Shown: piece after piece, positions 8,091 through 19,343 of the stretch
Numbering within the stretch: position 1 is the first letter of the stretch
Layout: every line of letters begins with the position of its first letter
Translations under genes and position numbers: made by a program
From: Asterionellopsis glacialis
Taxonomy: Eukaryota > Bacillariophyta > Plagiogrammaphyceae > Rhaphoneidales > Asterionellopsidaceae
DNA length: 22,559 nt
Direction of reading: 5' to 3'
Assembly: GCA_014885115.2 (NCBI GenBank)
Contig: WKLE02002189.1
Location: 1 to 22,559, forward strand
Notes under the pieces: generated by a model
The model's database searches: none
Seen by the model: only the letters and a program-made list of their open reading frames with translations
What the model was told of the DNA's origin: nothing

Positions 8091-10095
8091 ATGAGTCACT
8101 TTCGTTTGAAACCGTCACGATCCATATTTTTTCTAGTCTTCTGGATGATTGTAATTTCTTCGACATCAGGATTTGCACTGGAAAAAAATAATATTAGCAA
8201 CAGAAACAGTCAAAGAGGTGCGGCGAGATTTACATTGGCACCAGATCGTACCTTAAGACGAGAGAGATCTTCACCTGTAATCCAACAACCTCTTTTCAGT
8301 AGCAAGTCTTCCATCAATGTAAAATGCGAAAAATTGACTAATGTACAAAAAATATTACTCCCTTTGAATAACATGGCTTCCAATACGAAACATTGGACAG
8401 GCTCGCATCGAAATAAGGCGTATTTTGTTAACGAAAACAGCAAAAGCAATACGGTCGCCGTACAATCAGTTGCATCCTCAACGAGAGAAAAAACACCAGC
8501 CGCGGAAACATCGAAAACTCTTGCTTCTACTACTACTACCAAAAGTTCATCCTTCTCTCTTCCACGCAAAGTTGATTTGTCAATCATTTGTTTCTATCTT
8601 TGTCATATTTTTGCATGCACTCTACCCGTCGTCTTTATCCCTATTGCGGCTGCCGAACAGGTTGCTCATCCAACATTGATACCAGCTACCGTAGCTTCGA
8701 TCGCATCTACAGCTACGTTAGGAGGTGCTTTTGGGAAATTTATTAATGGATTCGTTTGTCAACAAGTTGGTGGACGGCAATCGTCTTTAGGGTACATAAT
8801 TTGTATGGCAGTTTCTTGTGTCTTATTGAGTATGTCAACTACACCACAACAATTGGCGTGGTCATTGTGTGCTATAGAATTTTGTTCTTCTATGCAATGG
8901 GTAGCGCTTAATGTCATCCTCGCCAATCATTATAGGAAAGAACCTACCAAATTTGCAACTGGTATTACGTTTCTCAGTTTGTAAGTATTTATATCATTTG
9001 GTTTGTTGTTCTACTCCCAATTGTTACAGCATTTTTGTGATTTTAACTTTTCATGCTTCTTGCACGTTTGCTTTGGTTGCAAATCCTCGTTTCATTTTAA
9101 TGGTAGAGCTTCTACTTCTGGCACTATAGCTGCTAAAATGTTAGGGACATTGTTGCTACAACTTCAGTTTTCATGGAGAATGGTCGCACGATTTGGAGCG
9201 GTAATTTGCTTTCTCGGTTGCATCATTATGTATGGGACTGTCAAGGAACACCCCAGAGGAAAACAAATTCCTCCACGTCCAAAACTAGAGCTAGAAGAAA
9301 TTGTATCTACCATCAAACATGTTACAGGATCACCATTATTTTGGCATGTTGGGATTGCACATGCTTTCGTCTTCCTAATTAGGAGTAGTGAACGTGTCAT
9401 GGCTGTTTTCTTTCACGATGCAATATCATTGCCTCGTAAGTTTTGTCTTCTTTTGTGTCTGTCTTTCAAATTTCGTGTTTCATTTGTGTACACATTAGAA
9501 GGAAGGAACTCTAACAATTGGATTTCTTGATGTTCGTATGGGCGCACATTCCACAGGTAATGTATGCGGTGGATTGACGACATCTGTTACACTTGGATAT
9601 CTGCATGGCTTGATTACTGGCCGTGCATTTTATTCGTTCAAGGATGTTTCAGACAAGATGAAGCTGTTGAAGAGACGATATGCTTCAGCAGTTTTGTCAG
9701 CTCTGGGATTAGCCGTAATATCTAACACATCCATCGTATCTTGGCTGGCACAAGCAGCTGCGTGGCTACCAGCTGCTATGGCAACGTTAATTACAGGATG
9801 CTTGGCATCTTCTGTAGCATTTCAATTTTATCAAATACCTGCCTCAGTTTCAAAAACGTTCGCGCACAACCAGGGGGTTGCTTCAAGCTACAATGATGGT
9901 CTTGGATTTCTCTTCTCTACGGTATTTTGGGGATCTGTCGGTCGCATTGTAGGGCACCCACTCGTTGGTTCTCACGGTTGGTCGGTGGTATGGACAATCC
10001 TAGCTCTTTTGATCGCTTTTAGTGGCGGAATTATGATTCCTGCCATCAAACCAATTCTTCTCGAGGAAGCTGCTCTCAAACCCGCTAGAGCTTGA
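8091..10095 (+). CDS. MFS transporter, three exons, probably plastid targeted
   Basis: Exons are 8091-8980, 9107-9435 and 9506-10095 (602 aa); introns are 126 and 70 bp with GTAAGT donors and AG acceptors (phases 2 and 1). The first ATG gives a basic start, a hydrophobic core (IFFLVFWMIVIS) and a likely cleavage site TSG|F, with Phe next. That matches the signal peptide plus transit peptide of diatom plastid proteins (ASAF-like motif), followed by an Arg/Ser/Asn-rich stretch. From about residue 165 I count 12 hydrophobic helices: six before and six after a charged loop (KEHPRGKQIPPRPKLE), the usual MFS halves. The substrate is not clear; an anion or organophosphate exchanger would fit a plastid envelope site, but nothing seen is decisive. 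The acceptor of intron 2 (GGAAG|GA) is unusual, yet it is the one that keeps the frame and leads into helix 8. Confidence 0.8.
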
Positions 10096-10395
10096 ACTCT
10101 CACATACGCTGCAAATTAAAAAATCACTTGTCAGCTTCCCTTTCTGCCCCTCACTTACATTATCCTTGTGTCATGAAGTCTCAACGAAGATGACCATAGA
10201 GCTACTACAAATCAATAGACCTTAATCACAAGCACAGCTACAATGTTACTACCAGCTGACAATCTTTACTTTGAAAGCTACTGAGCAACATCACTAGCAT
10301 AGCACACAATTAACAAGTACAAATACATAGCCATTACAACATAAACAACACGATTACGTCTCTGTATTGAAAGCAACATCCAAAATCTTTCCTTG
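10096..10395. other. Convergent 3'-3' spacer
   Basis: This AT-rich DNA separates the 3' ends of the MFS gene and the oxygenase gene. I see no gene, repeat or TACCTGGTA-type motif in it. Confidence 0.7.
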
Positions 10396-11796
10396 TTAGA
10401 ATCCTTGAAATACCTGATTGTAATCTGGTAAGCCCATATCTTCTGTCCATGGTTGACCGTCTAATGTTTCATATACACAATCTAGAGATATTGGAGCTGT
10501 TTCCACAACAGTACGAGTAGTTCCTGTGTGAGACCCCCCTGTTTTCCTAGTGTCATCATGGGACGGCGGCGGCGGTGACCCAGTTGTTGTTGGTTTCCTC
10601 AACTCTTTCAACCACCGCCCTTTCGTGGGAAAAGGTCTTGCAGCTCCAATGGATCGGTCATTGGGTCCACCGTGCCGTATTTGTATGTTTTCCCAAAATG
10701 CCAACATCAATGTGACTCTCCTCTTGTTTCTGCCATTGTTATTACCATCACCAACACTGTCATCATCAGTTGTCGGTGATACTCCCTTTCCGGGTACAAC
10801 ACCATGTAATACCTTTCCATCAAAAGCAACTAAACGTTTCTCTTTTGGATGACATAACCACCCATGCGTTGCCAATCTATCATCGCCAAGTCGTTGATTT
10901 GTAATCAGAGATGGTCCGCCACTTCCCGCTGTGATGTATACAATAGTTGATATGATGGGGTTTCGTATACCACCACGTCCTTCATCGTCACTATCAAAAT
11001 GCATTTGATGACCCGATGCATGAGGACGATTATGAAGCCACATTTCAACGTACCGTGCCTTTCGTAATCGAGGAAATTTTTTTTGGAGTGGTTTCACCTG
11101 AAGAATGTCTTGAATTAGATTGTCCAGAAATTCATCTTGATTTGGTGGCCGTGCAGTAGGGTCTTCTTTATTTAATGGCATAACAAAGGAAAAATAGGGT
11201 GATGGTGGTTCAATCTGGTAGTTATGGTCGACCCAGTAACTTGACTTGGGATCTTCGAATATATATTTCAAATGTTGCTGCTGATGATCCGTTAAAAAAT
11301 TGTCACAAATAATGCACGGTGGTGCAGTTGCAGAGGTGGTTGTACTATTCTTACCCAAACCATTTGTGTGTAGCGCCCGAGAATTAGCATTGCTGGTCGT
11401 AGTCGTCTCTAAAGGATAATCTAAAACCGAACTTGAAAGCCGACAGTTGTACCCCAAGGAAGACAATCCAATTTTGGCTTTGGTTGCACGATTCGATTGG
11501 CACAGGAGCAATGCTAATTTTTCACCCGCTGCCTTATAGTCTGATTTTTTAAGCTCCATGACTGTTGTTGTTTCGTTTCCTGCCGTACGGCGCCGTTTCT
11601 TCGTTTGGGGCTCTTTCGAACTTTTTTCTCGACGGTCATGTTGATCTGAATTTTTCCGCCGAGATTTCAATGCTCGACGATATAATTTCTCCACACGTTC
11701 CAACTCCGAATCTGTGGTTGCGGAAAGCCATAACTCTCGTGCGACCTTGCAAGATTCCAACGCCGAAAGTTTCTTATCTTTCTTTGAATGGCTCAT
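10396..11796 (-). CDS. 2-oxoglutarate/Fe(II)-dependent oxygenase-like protein
   Basis: This is a single-exon gene of 466 aa with an ATG start at 11796. Residues 1-75 are basic and charged with KKRRR at 67-70, a possible nuclear signal. The catalytic-type core lies at about 245-375: HFD (H266, D268), then strands IISTIVYITA (281-290), a distal His in VLHGVV (H331) and RRVTLMLAFW with Arg 359/360. This HxD...H...R order is the signature of the double-stranded beta-helix 2OG/Fe(II) oxygenases, where the two His and the Asp bind iron and the Arg binds 2-oxoglutarate. An insert of about 20 residues rich in Asp, Gly and Asn lies between H331 and R359. The tail (400-435) is Thr/Pro rich. Substrate unknown; prolyl hydroxylase-like or another subgroup is possible. 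Confidence 0.7.
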   Translation of the reverse strand: MSHSKKDKKLSALESCKVARELWLSATTDSELERVEKLYRRALKSRRKNSDQHDRREKSSKEPQTKKRRRTAGNETTTVMELKKSDYKAAGEKLALLLCQSNRATKAKIGLSSLGYNCRLSSSVLDYPLETTTTSNANSRALHTNGLGKNSTTTSATAPPCIICDNFLTDHQQQHLKYIFEDPKSSYWVDHNYQIEPPSPYFSFVMPLNKEDPTARPPNQDEFLDNLIQDILQVKPLQKKFPRLRKARYVEMWLHNRPHASGHQMHFDSDDEGRGGIRNPIISTIVYITAGSGGPSLITNQRLGDDRLATHGWLCHPKEKRLVAFDGKVLHGVVPGKGVSPTTDDDSVGDGNNNGRNKRRVTLMLAFWENIQIRHGGPNDRSIGAARPFPTKGRWLKELRKPTTTGSPPPPSHDDTRKTGGSHTGTTRTVVETAPISLDCVYETLDGQPWTEDMGLPDYNQVFQGF

Positions 11797-12017
11797 CTAT
11801 CTAACGATATATAAAAGAGTCGAGAAAGGAATACAGGTGTATTGCTGAATTATTTACACTAAGACAAACAAGAAAGAACGAACTGAAAGATGTACACCCG
11901 TTTTTTTGTGTGTACAGTATCTTTCTCTCTATCACTGAGATGATGGATGCAATGGATGGTTGGTTGGTTGGTTGGGTCTTGGGTATTTTGGAAATTAGGC
12001 AGTAGGACAGACGCACT
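11797..12017. other. Upstream region of the oxygenase gene
   Basis: The DNA is pyrimidine/purine biased, with a (TTGG)n tract at 11959-11974. I see no gene. It separates the oxygenase start from the glycosidase relic on the other strand. Confidence 0.6.
11959..11974. repeat. (TTGG)n microsatellite
   Basis: Four tandem TTGG units. Confidence 0.85.
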
Positions 12018-13297
12018 ATGACATTATGGCATGTCCCAGTCGAGTCAGTCGGACCTAGAGGTCCTACCTACCGGTATACCGAGGAGATCGAGAGCCAACT
12101 GGATTCCATTTATGATTCGGATCACGACGATGGTGGTTGGCTGGGTCCAAAGGTACGAGAGAGTCCCTGGGTCGAGCTTACGATTATGCAAGGCCATTAC
12201 CATGTATATTGATGCCTTTGGAAGTAACAACAAGAGCTTGGTGATTCCTATTACAACGGAAAATAAAGAAAGAGCGCACCGGGCAGTGGAGGACATGAAC
12301 CATAAGACGCCTCAGCTCTACGGGAGTATCTGACATGGTATCCTCCGTCACCAGGAAGCTGGGAACATTCCGGTTGGGTGGAACTGTTTGAAGCTTATGA
12401 ATATCTAATTTCGTCCGAGGAATACTGGCTGAATGCTGATGTTGATGAAACACAACATAAGGATGTCGTTCAATTGGTTCAAGTTAGGTGAGGCAACAAG
12501 GATTTGAGTGGCAGCGATGGCTGGAAAGCAGCCCAAGTATGTCCTTTTGTCAGTTTCGTGGAACTCACCAATAACGATATCCACCCGTGGTTCCCCAACA
12601 ATACGGCCGATGCCGATGATATTGGCGTCAATAATTGGTGTCCAACTACCAATCGTCAGTCGACACTTGGCGTCAATCTGGTGAAAGCGCTCCAGGTGTA
12701 TTCTCTTCTTTGTGAATTCGATAATGCCTATCCTGTCGCCGATCCTACTATGAATGCGGATGTGTCTGACTGGTTGGACCGCGGCCGCAAAGCCTTTGAT
12801 CGTTCAAGGTTGGCCAAAGTTCGTGATGTGCCAGGTTTAGGGTATGATCGAAGGTCATGTTGTCATTACTTTATGTTTTTCGTCAGAAAGAAGGACAGCC
12901 ATAATGCTATAAGATGGCACTATGGTACATTCGCTGAGAATTGAAACCGAATACCTCTTCTCAGAATCAGTGGATGTCAAAGTCGAAGCTGATGCGGGGT
13001 TTATCATGGAGCTTCGAATACCAGGTTGGTGCAGCAATGCTAGGATCACAGTGAATGGGATGGAAATCAAGGAACATGTTGTGCTAGAAACGATGCACCC
13101 CGTACGTATCTCGTCTGGTGAAACCCATGTACACATCACCCTTCCCATGGAGATTAGGATCGACCGGTGCCCACCCTATTTGGCATCACTTGGAGCGGTC
13201 GTGCCAGAAAATGCTCCATCTATTTCTTCGGGGTGCATTGGTCTATGCCATGCCGATTGAATATATTCTAGACCAAAGACTCATTTTTTATCATTAA
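12018..13297 (+). pseudogene. Decayed GH127/DUF1680-type glycosidase relic
   Basis: Pieces of one protein appear in successive frames. Frame of 12018: QLDSIYDSDHDDGGWLGP and ESPWVEL. Then a shift to KAITMYIDAFGSNNKSLVIP (12187-12247). Then back to LREYLTWYPPSPGSW and EHSGWVELFEAYEYL, a TGA at 12489-12491, and STLGVNLVKALQVYSLL. Near 12850-12920 the frame moves again to RIETEYLFSESVDV and LRIPGWCSNARITVNGMEI, and last to GALVYAMPIEY (13232-13264), ending at TAA 13295. These match, in order, DUF1680/GH127 beta-L-arabinofuranosidase-type features: DGWLGP, KALTQYY, the HGVN-like helix, the RIPGWC...VNG sandwich and the G-x-LVYA-PIE strand. The N-terminal part, the Cys/Glu catalytic stretch and the C-terminal end are missing. 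The many breaks argue for a pseudogene rather than introns. The family call is by recalled motifs. Confidence 0.6.
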
Positions 13298-13778
13298 GAA
13301 GGAAATCGCCCTCTGAATCAACTGTACAAACATGAAAAAGATGGTTGCCACTCTAGAATTTAGTTCGTAACTCATTCGACATATAGTCCTTACAACTTAT
13401 GCGGAGTTCCCATATCCATGCAAATGCAATCCTAAAGTCAGTCCTAAGACCTGGGACTACTTACTTTTATTCTCTCTACACGCATACAGGCCAAGGAGCA
13501 CAGCAATAGATTCCTACTGACTATAGAGCAACTCCCAGAGTAGAAACCGATGCAACAAGACCAAGAAGATAGACATCCGACATGAAACGTTTCAGTTTAT
13601 ATCTCCCACTTCAATCACATGAAAGGGGAAAATAATATCCATACTTAATTTCGTAATGAATTGTTAGCCTCCTCTCTTCATCCGTGACCAATATAAATGA
13701 AAAATGCTTTCACAAAGTGAATGTACAAAGATTCTTCTATTAGTATATATATTGCTAGCTATTTTATACGAGCTACTA
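13298..13778. other. Spacer after the glycosidase relic and kinase 3' end
   Basis: I see no gene, motif cluster or strong repeat. The part near 13680-13778 is AT-rich and probably holds the kinase 3' UTR. Confidence 0.6.
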
Positions 13779-15242
13779 TTAGAACCCACAACTTCCGCGT
13801 TTGACAAGGGATGCTCTGCGATTTATTGTATTTTTCATCACACGTGAATCATCTATAGAAGTTCGCGATGAATCTGACTTGGAGGAAGAACCAGTATTGA
13901 GCTGTATAATAGAGCTCATACTTGTTCGCCTTTTCATACGACCAGAAACAGAAGCTGCGTGTGCAATCAATGCTTCCTGCTCATTAGCAGCTACCCTTAA
14001 AGTTGAATGAATTTGCTTCATAGTAGGTCGTTGCTTGATATCTTCTGACCAACCATCTACAATTACATTGAGAACACTACGAGGCAGCGATGTCTCCAAC
14101 GAAAATAGCTTTGGCCTTGCTCCGTCCGTGAATACTTTCTGTGCCATCATGTCTGGTGTATACCCTTCAAAAGGAGTCCTCAAGGAAAGACTTTCGTAAA
14201 GCATGATTGCAAAGCCATACACATCTGCCATCAGATTATAGGGCAATCGGTTGAATACCTCCGGTGCCATATATCTCATAGACCCGGTGCATCCCGTAAG
14301 GTCGTAAACCTCAGTCATGGCATCTTCATTTTCAGAACCTTGGGGAATTTCTCGGGCAAGGCCAAAGTCAAAAATTTGAATGTTGCCCTTGATGTCAAAT
14401 GCCAAGTTATTTGGTTTCAAATCACGATAAACAAGTTTACGATCATGTAGGTATTCTAAGGCACTTGCAATGTCGGCAAACACCTTCAAGCGATCAACCA
14501 GCATTTGTTGTCGCTTTTGTTGTATTGCGGACGGCATGAGAGTGATCTTTTTCACTTGTTTACGCCAGTATTTGTTACGGTCCTTGAGAGTCTCGTAAAG
14601 ACGGTCTAGTATCAAAAAGTAACCATCATGATGTCCAGAAGTGTATCCAGATGTACCATGGGAGCTCCAACCTCGGATAGCGACAATATTTGGATGTTGA
14701 ATGGACGCTAGAAATTGGGCCTCCCGCCCAAGATCAACAGCACCCGATGTGAAGGTGTCAAAATCATATAGTAGACGAGGCCGAAGATGCTTTACTACGT
14801 ACTTATTATTGTTGATAACGCTGTCTTCATCCGTCTGATTTTCATCGTTCGAGGAAGTGTCAGAGCATCCTTCAGGTGCTGACAGTATTTTGGCTCTTGC
14901 GGATTCTTGAACGTTGGTGAGGCTTCTTTTATGTTGATCACATTGACGGAATGATTTGATTTCATAGACATCTGAGAAACAACCACTTGCTAAATGTTCA
15001 CCTAAAACAACTTCCTTTTTGAGGAATGGCGCAACATTTCGAGTTCTGTCTTCTTCAGGCACAAGGAATCTTGACGAGTTATTCATTTCTTCAATAGTTA
15101 GCTGAGCTTGTAATGCCACGACTTCTGCAACGTGTTTTGGAAGAAGACTCTCAGTACGTCGAGGGTTTGCACTACCATCGCCATTGCTGCAGACCCCAGC
15201 AAGAAAAAACTTATCATCTTCAGAAGCTGTTGAGCAGTTCAT
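13779..15242 (-). CDS. Ser/Thr (or dual) protein kinase
   Basis: This is a single-exon gene of 487 aa from the first ATG (15242). The frame stays open upstream to 15428, but without an ATG. The kinase domain covers about 77-415: glycine loop GEHLASGCFSDV (81-92), K151 in VVKHL, E174 in the C-helix, LILDRLYETL (210-219), catalytic loop YRDLKPNN (272-279; D274, K276, N279), DFG 292-294, a GCTGSMRYMAPE activation segment (APE 326-328), DVYGFAIMLYE (340-350) and the RP pair 405-406. All residues needed for catalysis are present. An insert of about 45 polar residues splits the N-lobe between the glycine loop and the ATP-binding lysine. The C-tail (435-487) is basic and Ser rich (RRTS, RRAS), with likely phosphorylation sites. 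The loop type and architecture suit TKL/MLK-like kinases common in diatoms; the pathway is unknown. Confidence 0.9.
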   Translation of the reverse strand: MNCSTASEDDKFFLAGVCSNGDGSANPRRTESLLPKHVAEVVALQAQLTIEEMNNSSRFLVPEEDRTRNVAPFLKKEVVLGEHLASGCFSDVYEIKSFRQCDQHKRSLTNVQESARAKILSAPEGCSDTSSNDENQTDEDSVINNNKYVVKHLRPRLLYDFDTFTSGAVDLGREAQFLASIQHPNIVAIRGWSSHGTSGYTSGHHDGYFLILDRLYETLKDRNKYWRKQVKKITLMPSAIQQKRQQMLVDRLKVFADIASALEYLHDRKLVYRDLKPNNLAFDIKGNIQIFDFGLAREIPQGSENEDAMTEVYDLTGCTGSMRYMAPEVFNRLPYNLMADVYGFAIMLYESLSLRTPFEGYTPDMMAQKVFTDGARPKLFSLETSLPRSVLNVIVDGWSEDIKQRPTMKQIHSTLRVAANEQEALIAHAASVSGRMKRRTSMSSIIQLNTGSSSKSDSSRTSIDDSRVMKNTINRRASLVKRGSCGF

Positions 15243-17358
15243 TGTAGGTAGTTTGCGATCTGGGTTCTCTTCGAATGGGACAATTTTAAAAATAATGCGA
15301 TATAGAATCGTTATATTGAAAAATCTGAAAGGATACGAAAAGCGGATCAGCAGGGCATATAATTCAAAATAAAGATGTCGCAGTGAATTGTTGTCTGATT
15401 GATTATTGACATCTGGTTTGAGTCTCACGCCCCGAATCTCCTGATTCCATGCAAATGCGGCGTGACCACAAAAAAGGCCATAATCATAATATTAATAGCG
15501 ATTCCTTTTAATCAGAGTACTCAATACCGCATACAAACGTTAAGTATCCAGTACTTAACGGTTTTAGAGAGATTTGTCCTGATTCAATACCTGGGTGACA
15601 CAAGTGTGACACATTGAATAACACCTTGCCCCCAAAGAAATTACCAATTAATCGGTTAGGAAAAGTTTCCTACTCGAAACAGGTCCCTGGTGTTTCTTGG
15701 CAGATGCCCCAATTCTTTATGGTATACGTGAGTAAAAAATCAACTTTTCTTATCTGGTAGTACCTGGTACACGAGAAATGTACTGTCTATACCAGCTATC
15801 AGGTACTAGTACCGCGTGACTACGGTAAACTGTATGGTACCCGGTGTGAAAAACCAGAGGACTACGTAAAAGGAACTTATTACTCGAATATGTTCTCTTT
15901 TCCGATACAAAAAAATTGCATATACAATACTAAGTATCTATCGGATTTTTGTGTTGGTAAATGATACTGATACGTGTCTAGCTATGTAGGGCAACCATTT
16001 CAGAACGTCCATTATTTAATGGTATCTGGTGCATGATTTATCGACTCTACCCACATGGTATGTTTTCGTACCAGGTAGGTCTGGATCGTCGCTTCCAAGG
16101 TACTTTCTGTTCCATGTCAATTATTGGCAATAGAGAAAATTGCATGAAGGATTGAAAAACATGATGTACAGGCACGATACGTTACAGTACCAGGTAAACT
16201 GCTCTTTGTACTTGTCGACAGATAAGTCTGACTTACATAATATTTATTGTTGCGAATACGATGACGAGGGGGTACTTACGTATCATTTTTTCGACTGCAA
16301 ATAGTATCCCATGCAGTAATCAATAATAAAGTTGAATCGCGAAAAGATTCTTCTTCAACACCGGATGAACGGGGTGTATAATTATTTAATTTTTTTGTTG
16401 TAACTAACTATAGTCGAGGAAGAATCCTACCAAGTACAATCCCAGTAGATTCTTTTGAAAACAGATGATTCATTTTTTTAATGGAAGTCAATATATATAA
16501 AAAGAAATGTATCACTTATATAACGCCCACACCAGGGGCTTAATAGATAGACCTTTCCAAACCATTATTCAGTGCATGTATGTTCATTTATGAGCATAAT
16601 TGCAGTGGTTGATAATAATTGTTAAAAAGGGTCAGCAATTCATCTTTCCAACGGATGAAACTAGTTGAAGGAGACACACATACATTTTCCTGCCTTTCGA
16701 GTTGTGTTACGAGTGTAAATTCAACATCGCATTGCTCCAAAGGCCTTTTTTTCTAAAGGAGGCATTTACGAATGTCCCTTATTTTAACTTGGAAACGTCG
16801 GTTCTATGCAGACCAGTTCCATTATTTGGACTCCAACTCTCCAGGTCCCATTCCTACCGGTATCTGTTCGTGGTATGTAGAAACCTACTTCTAGGTCCTA
16901 CAGGTAGGTCCTACCGGGTACGAGCCCCAGAATTATGATGATCTACCTACTATCGCCTTGATCGATCTCGAAGGACCTTTGTAAACACGAATAAAAGAAT
17001 CTACTAGAGTTAAGTGACTTCTTACTTTCGAACAATGTATGTACGATTAACTTCAATGAATCCATTTTTTTACTCGACTCTTACAGAATGGTTTGTCACA
17101 AGCAAAAGCTGTGATGGGACACATCAGAGCATCTGATCTATTCTTTTTTTCGTGTGACTTCCCTGAAAAACGGAAGAAGCAACACAGCCTAGCACAGAGT
17201 ACCAGGTATTTACTGTATTTACACATACAGTAATGCGTTGCTGGTTATTCCAGTCTTGTATTGCAGTTGTCGAGATAGATTTAGCGTCGTTGTTCCTTGT
17301 AAATGAGTCTGACTTTTCATATAGGTCTTGAATATAGTTAATAAAAAGGAACCACACA
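15243..17358. other. Long divergent promoter region between kinase and TLDc gene
   Basis: This 2.1-kb stretch is flanked by two gene starts. I find no convincing gene. Exact TACCTGGTA-type 9-mers lie at 15761, 16069, 16188 and 17200, with near matches around 15800-15845. A perfect hairpin lies at 15538-15560. AGGTCCTA blocks lie at 16891-16915. An open frame at 16702-16938 starts with GTG and runs through these repeats, so I do not call it. Confidence 0.6.
15538..15560. repeat. Perfect 9-bp inverted repeat
   Basis: CGTTAAGTA and TACTTAACG are separated by five bases. It lies about 300 bp upstream of the kinase start. Confidence 0.8.
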
Positions 17359-19130
17359 ATGAATGATTATGTAGAAGCTTTTCTCGGTAATGACCATTTG
17401 TCATCTGCTCCCGTAATTGCTCCTTCTCCTCAACGGTACGCAAAAGATGGGAATAAAAAACAGTCCAATATGATGAGATCTTTGAAAAGTAAGGCAGCCA
17501 ATCTCAGATCCAGCAGTTTGTTCCGACGCCAGAACAAGAAGAATGGAAACGATCCAATTGATGTATCTCTTCCGAGCTCTCGGAGTCGTAAGGTATTATT
17601 GCATGTACAAAGAACGCTAAAAAAGAGTAGGAGTTTTGGTGACATGAAAGATGTATTTCCAGAGGATGGTGGTCCATTTCTACCTCTTTACTTTCCACAA
17701 AAAGGATCAACTGAAATTAGAGACGAAAATGAGACAGACTCACACGGGCAGCATGCTACCAGAATTACCACAGAAAAGAATACCAAAGATGATGATGCAT
17801 ACACATTCGCCAGTATAGATAGATGTTTCAGTGAAGAACTCTGGAGACTTAGTGAACAAGATTGCGTTACAATAGTAAAGAATCATAGTATGATTCTTAA
17901 AAGTTCTTCTAGCAATGGTGAAAGCGAAATAACGAAAGCCGAAAAAAAATTAGCTTGTTCTGGTATGTCAGGAGGGAGTGGTAAAGAAACATCAGAAGGG
18001 AATTTGAATCAAACAGAAATCCCTCTAGTCTATTCAGATTCGTTTACTGAACAGCAACTTCATGCATTTCCACCATCTGGTGTTCGCGAGTCGCAATCAA
18101 ATCGTCGACCTTCAATCACTGAAATGTTTCAATGCAGCATAAATACTGTCGCGTCATGGGATTTTGACGACATTGATGATGTAAAACAATCGACTTTTGA
18201 ATACGAAGAAGAAAAACCCAGTAAAGAACAGAAGGAAAAAGAAGATGTGCAAATCCACACAGAAAGCCATTCACAAGAACCAAATTATGAAATTCTGGCG
18301 GCTTTCGAAGGATGTTCGGTGTCAACTCGAGTCTTGTCACCTGCAATGATGAGTGCTCTTCGTTCACATTTGCCATTTGCTGTGAGCCAAAATAACTACT
18401 GGTTAAAATACACCATGATTCGCGATGTAAGTTCAATATCGTTTATTTAAAGTAGTGATCTAAGCAAATGTATTCGTTGTTCAGGATTGGACAATGATCT
18501 CAACCTACATCTTTTTGCTTTGGTTTTTTCAAAACCTGTCTATTTTAGGGTTCATCGCTGCGCTGCCTTTTTACACACATTGAAGCTAATCCAAGAATTA
18601 TTATTGCAATTGAAACTATGAAAGGCGAGGTTTTTGGGTCATATACCGGTACACAATGGACGGTGTCTGGACTAGAATATTACGGAAGCGGTGAAGCATT
18701 CCTTTGGAAGCTGAAGACACCTAAAATGCCTACTTACAAGACTATTGAAGACCAAGTAGTTCTAGAAAGCGAACTTGAAGTATTTCCGTGGACTGGAAAA
18801 AATCGGAACGTACAATGTTTACCAAATCTTCATGGTTCGCCTATAATAATTGGTGGGGGCGAAGATGTCATGTCATTCTCTGCTACAACGAGCGGTTATG
18901 GTGCAGGGCTTATGATAGATCAAGACTTGTCACGTGGGACTACCGATCCTTGTCTGACCTTTCAAAGCCCAGCACTTTGTGACGACAAAGAGTTCGAGAT
19001 AAAAAATATTGAAGTATGGACACTGACACCCGTAACTACTATAGAACAGGCCGAAAGCCTTGAACAAAGTTTAAAGATTGCCAAGGACAACAGCCGTTTA
19101 TTTCGGCAACAGCGAAGGACAAGTATTTGA
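17359..19130 (+). CDS. TLDc-domain protein, two exons
   Basis: Exons are 17359-18426 and 18549-19130 (549 aa), with a 122-bp intron of phase 0 (GAT|GTAAGT to ATTTTAG|GGT). Joining them gives the conserved TLDc turn R-D-G-S-S-L-R-C-L across the splice. The first about 300 residues are a polar, probably disordered region with a basic Ser-rich start (KSKAANLRSSSLFRR). The TLDc domain follows (about 315-525): LPFAVSQNNYWLKYTMIRDG, IIIAIETMKGEVFGSY, GSGEAFLWKL, an IIIGGG strand, GAGLMIDQDLSRG, TFQSPALC and a closing FEIKNIEVWTLTP. TLDc proteins such as OXR1 and NCOA7 protect against oxidative stress, and several bind the V-ATPase; that role here is inference. The gene starts divergently from the kinase gene. 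Confidence 0.88.
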
Positions 19131-19343
19131 CTATTTCAATGCACAGAGTACAGTAGTGCATTTACTTGCATTAATACTTTAATTTACTATTAGAACACTT
19201 CTTTATTCTATGAATTACGTTGGTAAGTGGGACCGTATGTTCTAAGGTGATATTGTTCACCTCGTGATAACTCCTTTGTGCATTCTTTCTTCCTTTCTTT
19301 CTTCGTGTTTTTCTCCTTTATTATCTCTTGTTCTGGCTCAGTT

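Noticed and set aside
15243..15428. 62-residue N-terminal extension of the kinase
   Set aside because: There is no ATG; it would need a GTG start. The first ATG gives a complete kinase.
16702..16938. 78-codon plus-strand open frame in the kinase-TLDc spacer
   Set aside because: It starts with GTG and its last third translates the AGGTCCTA repeat.
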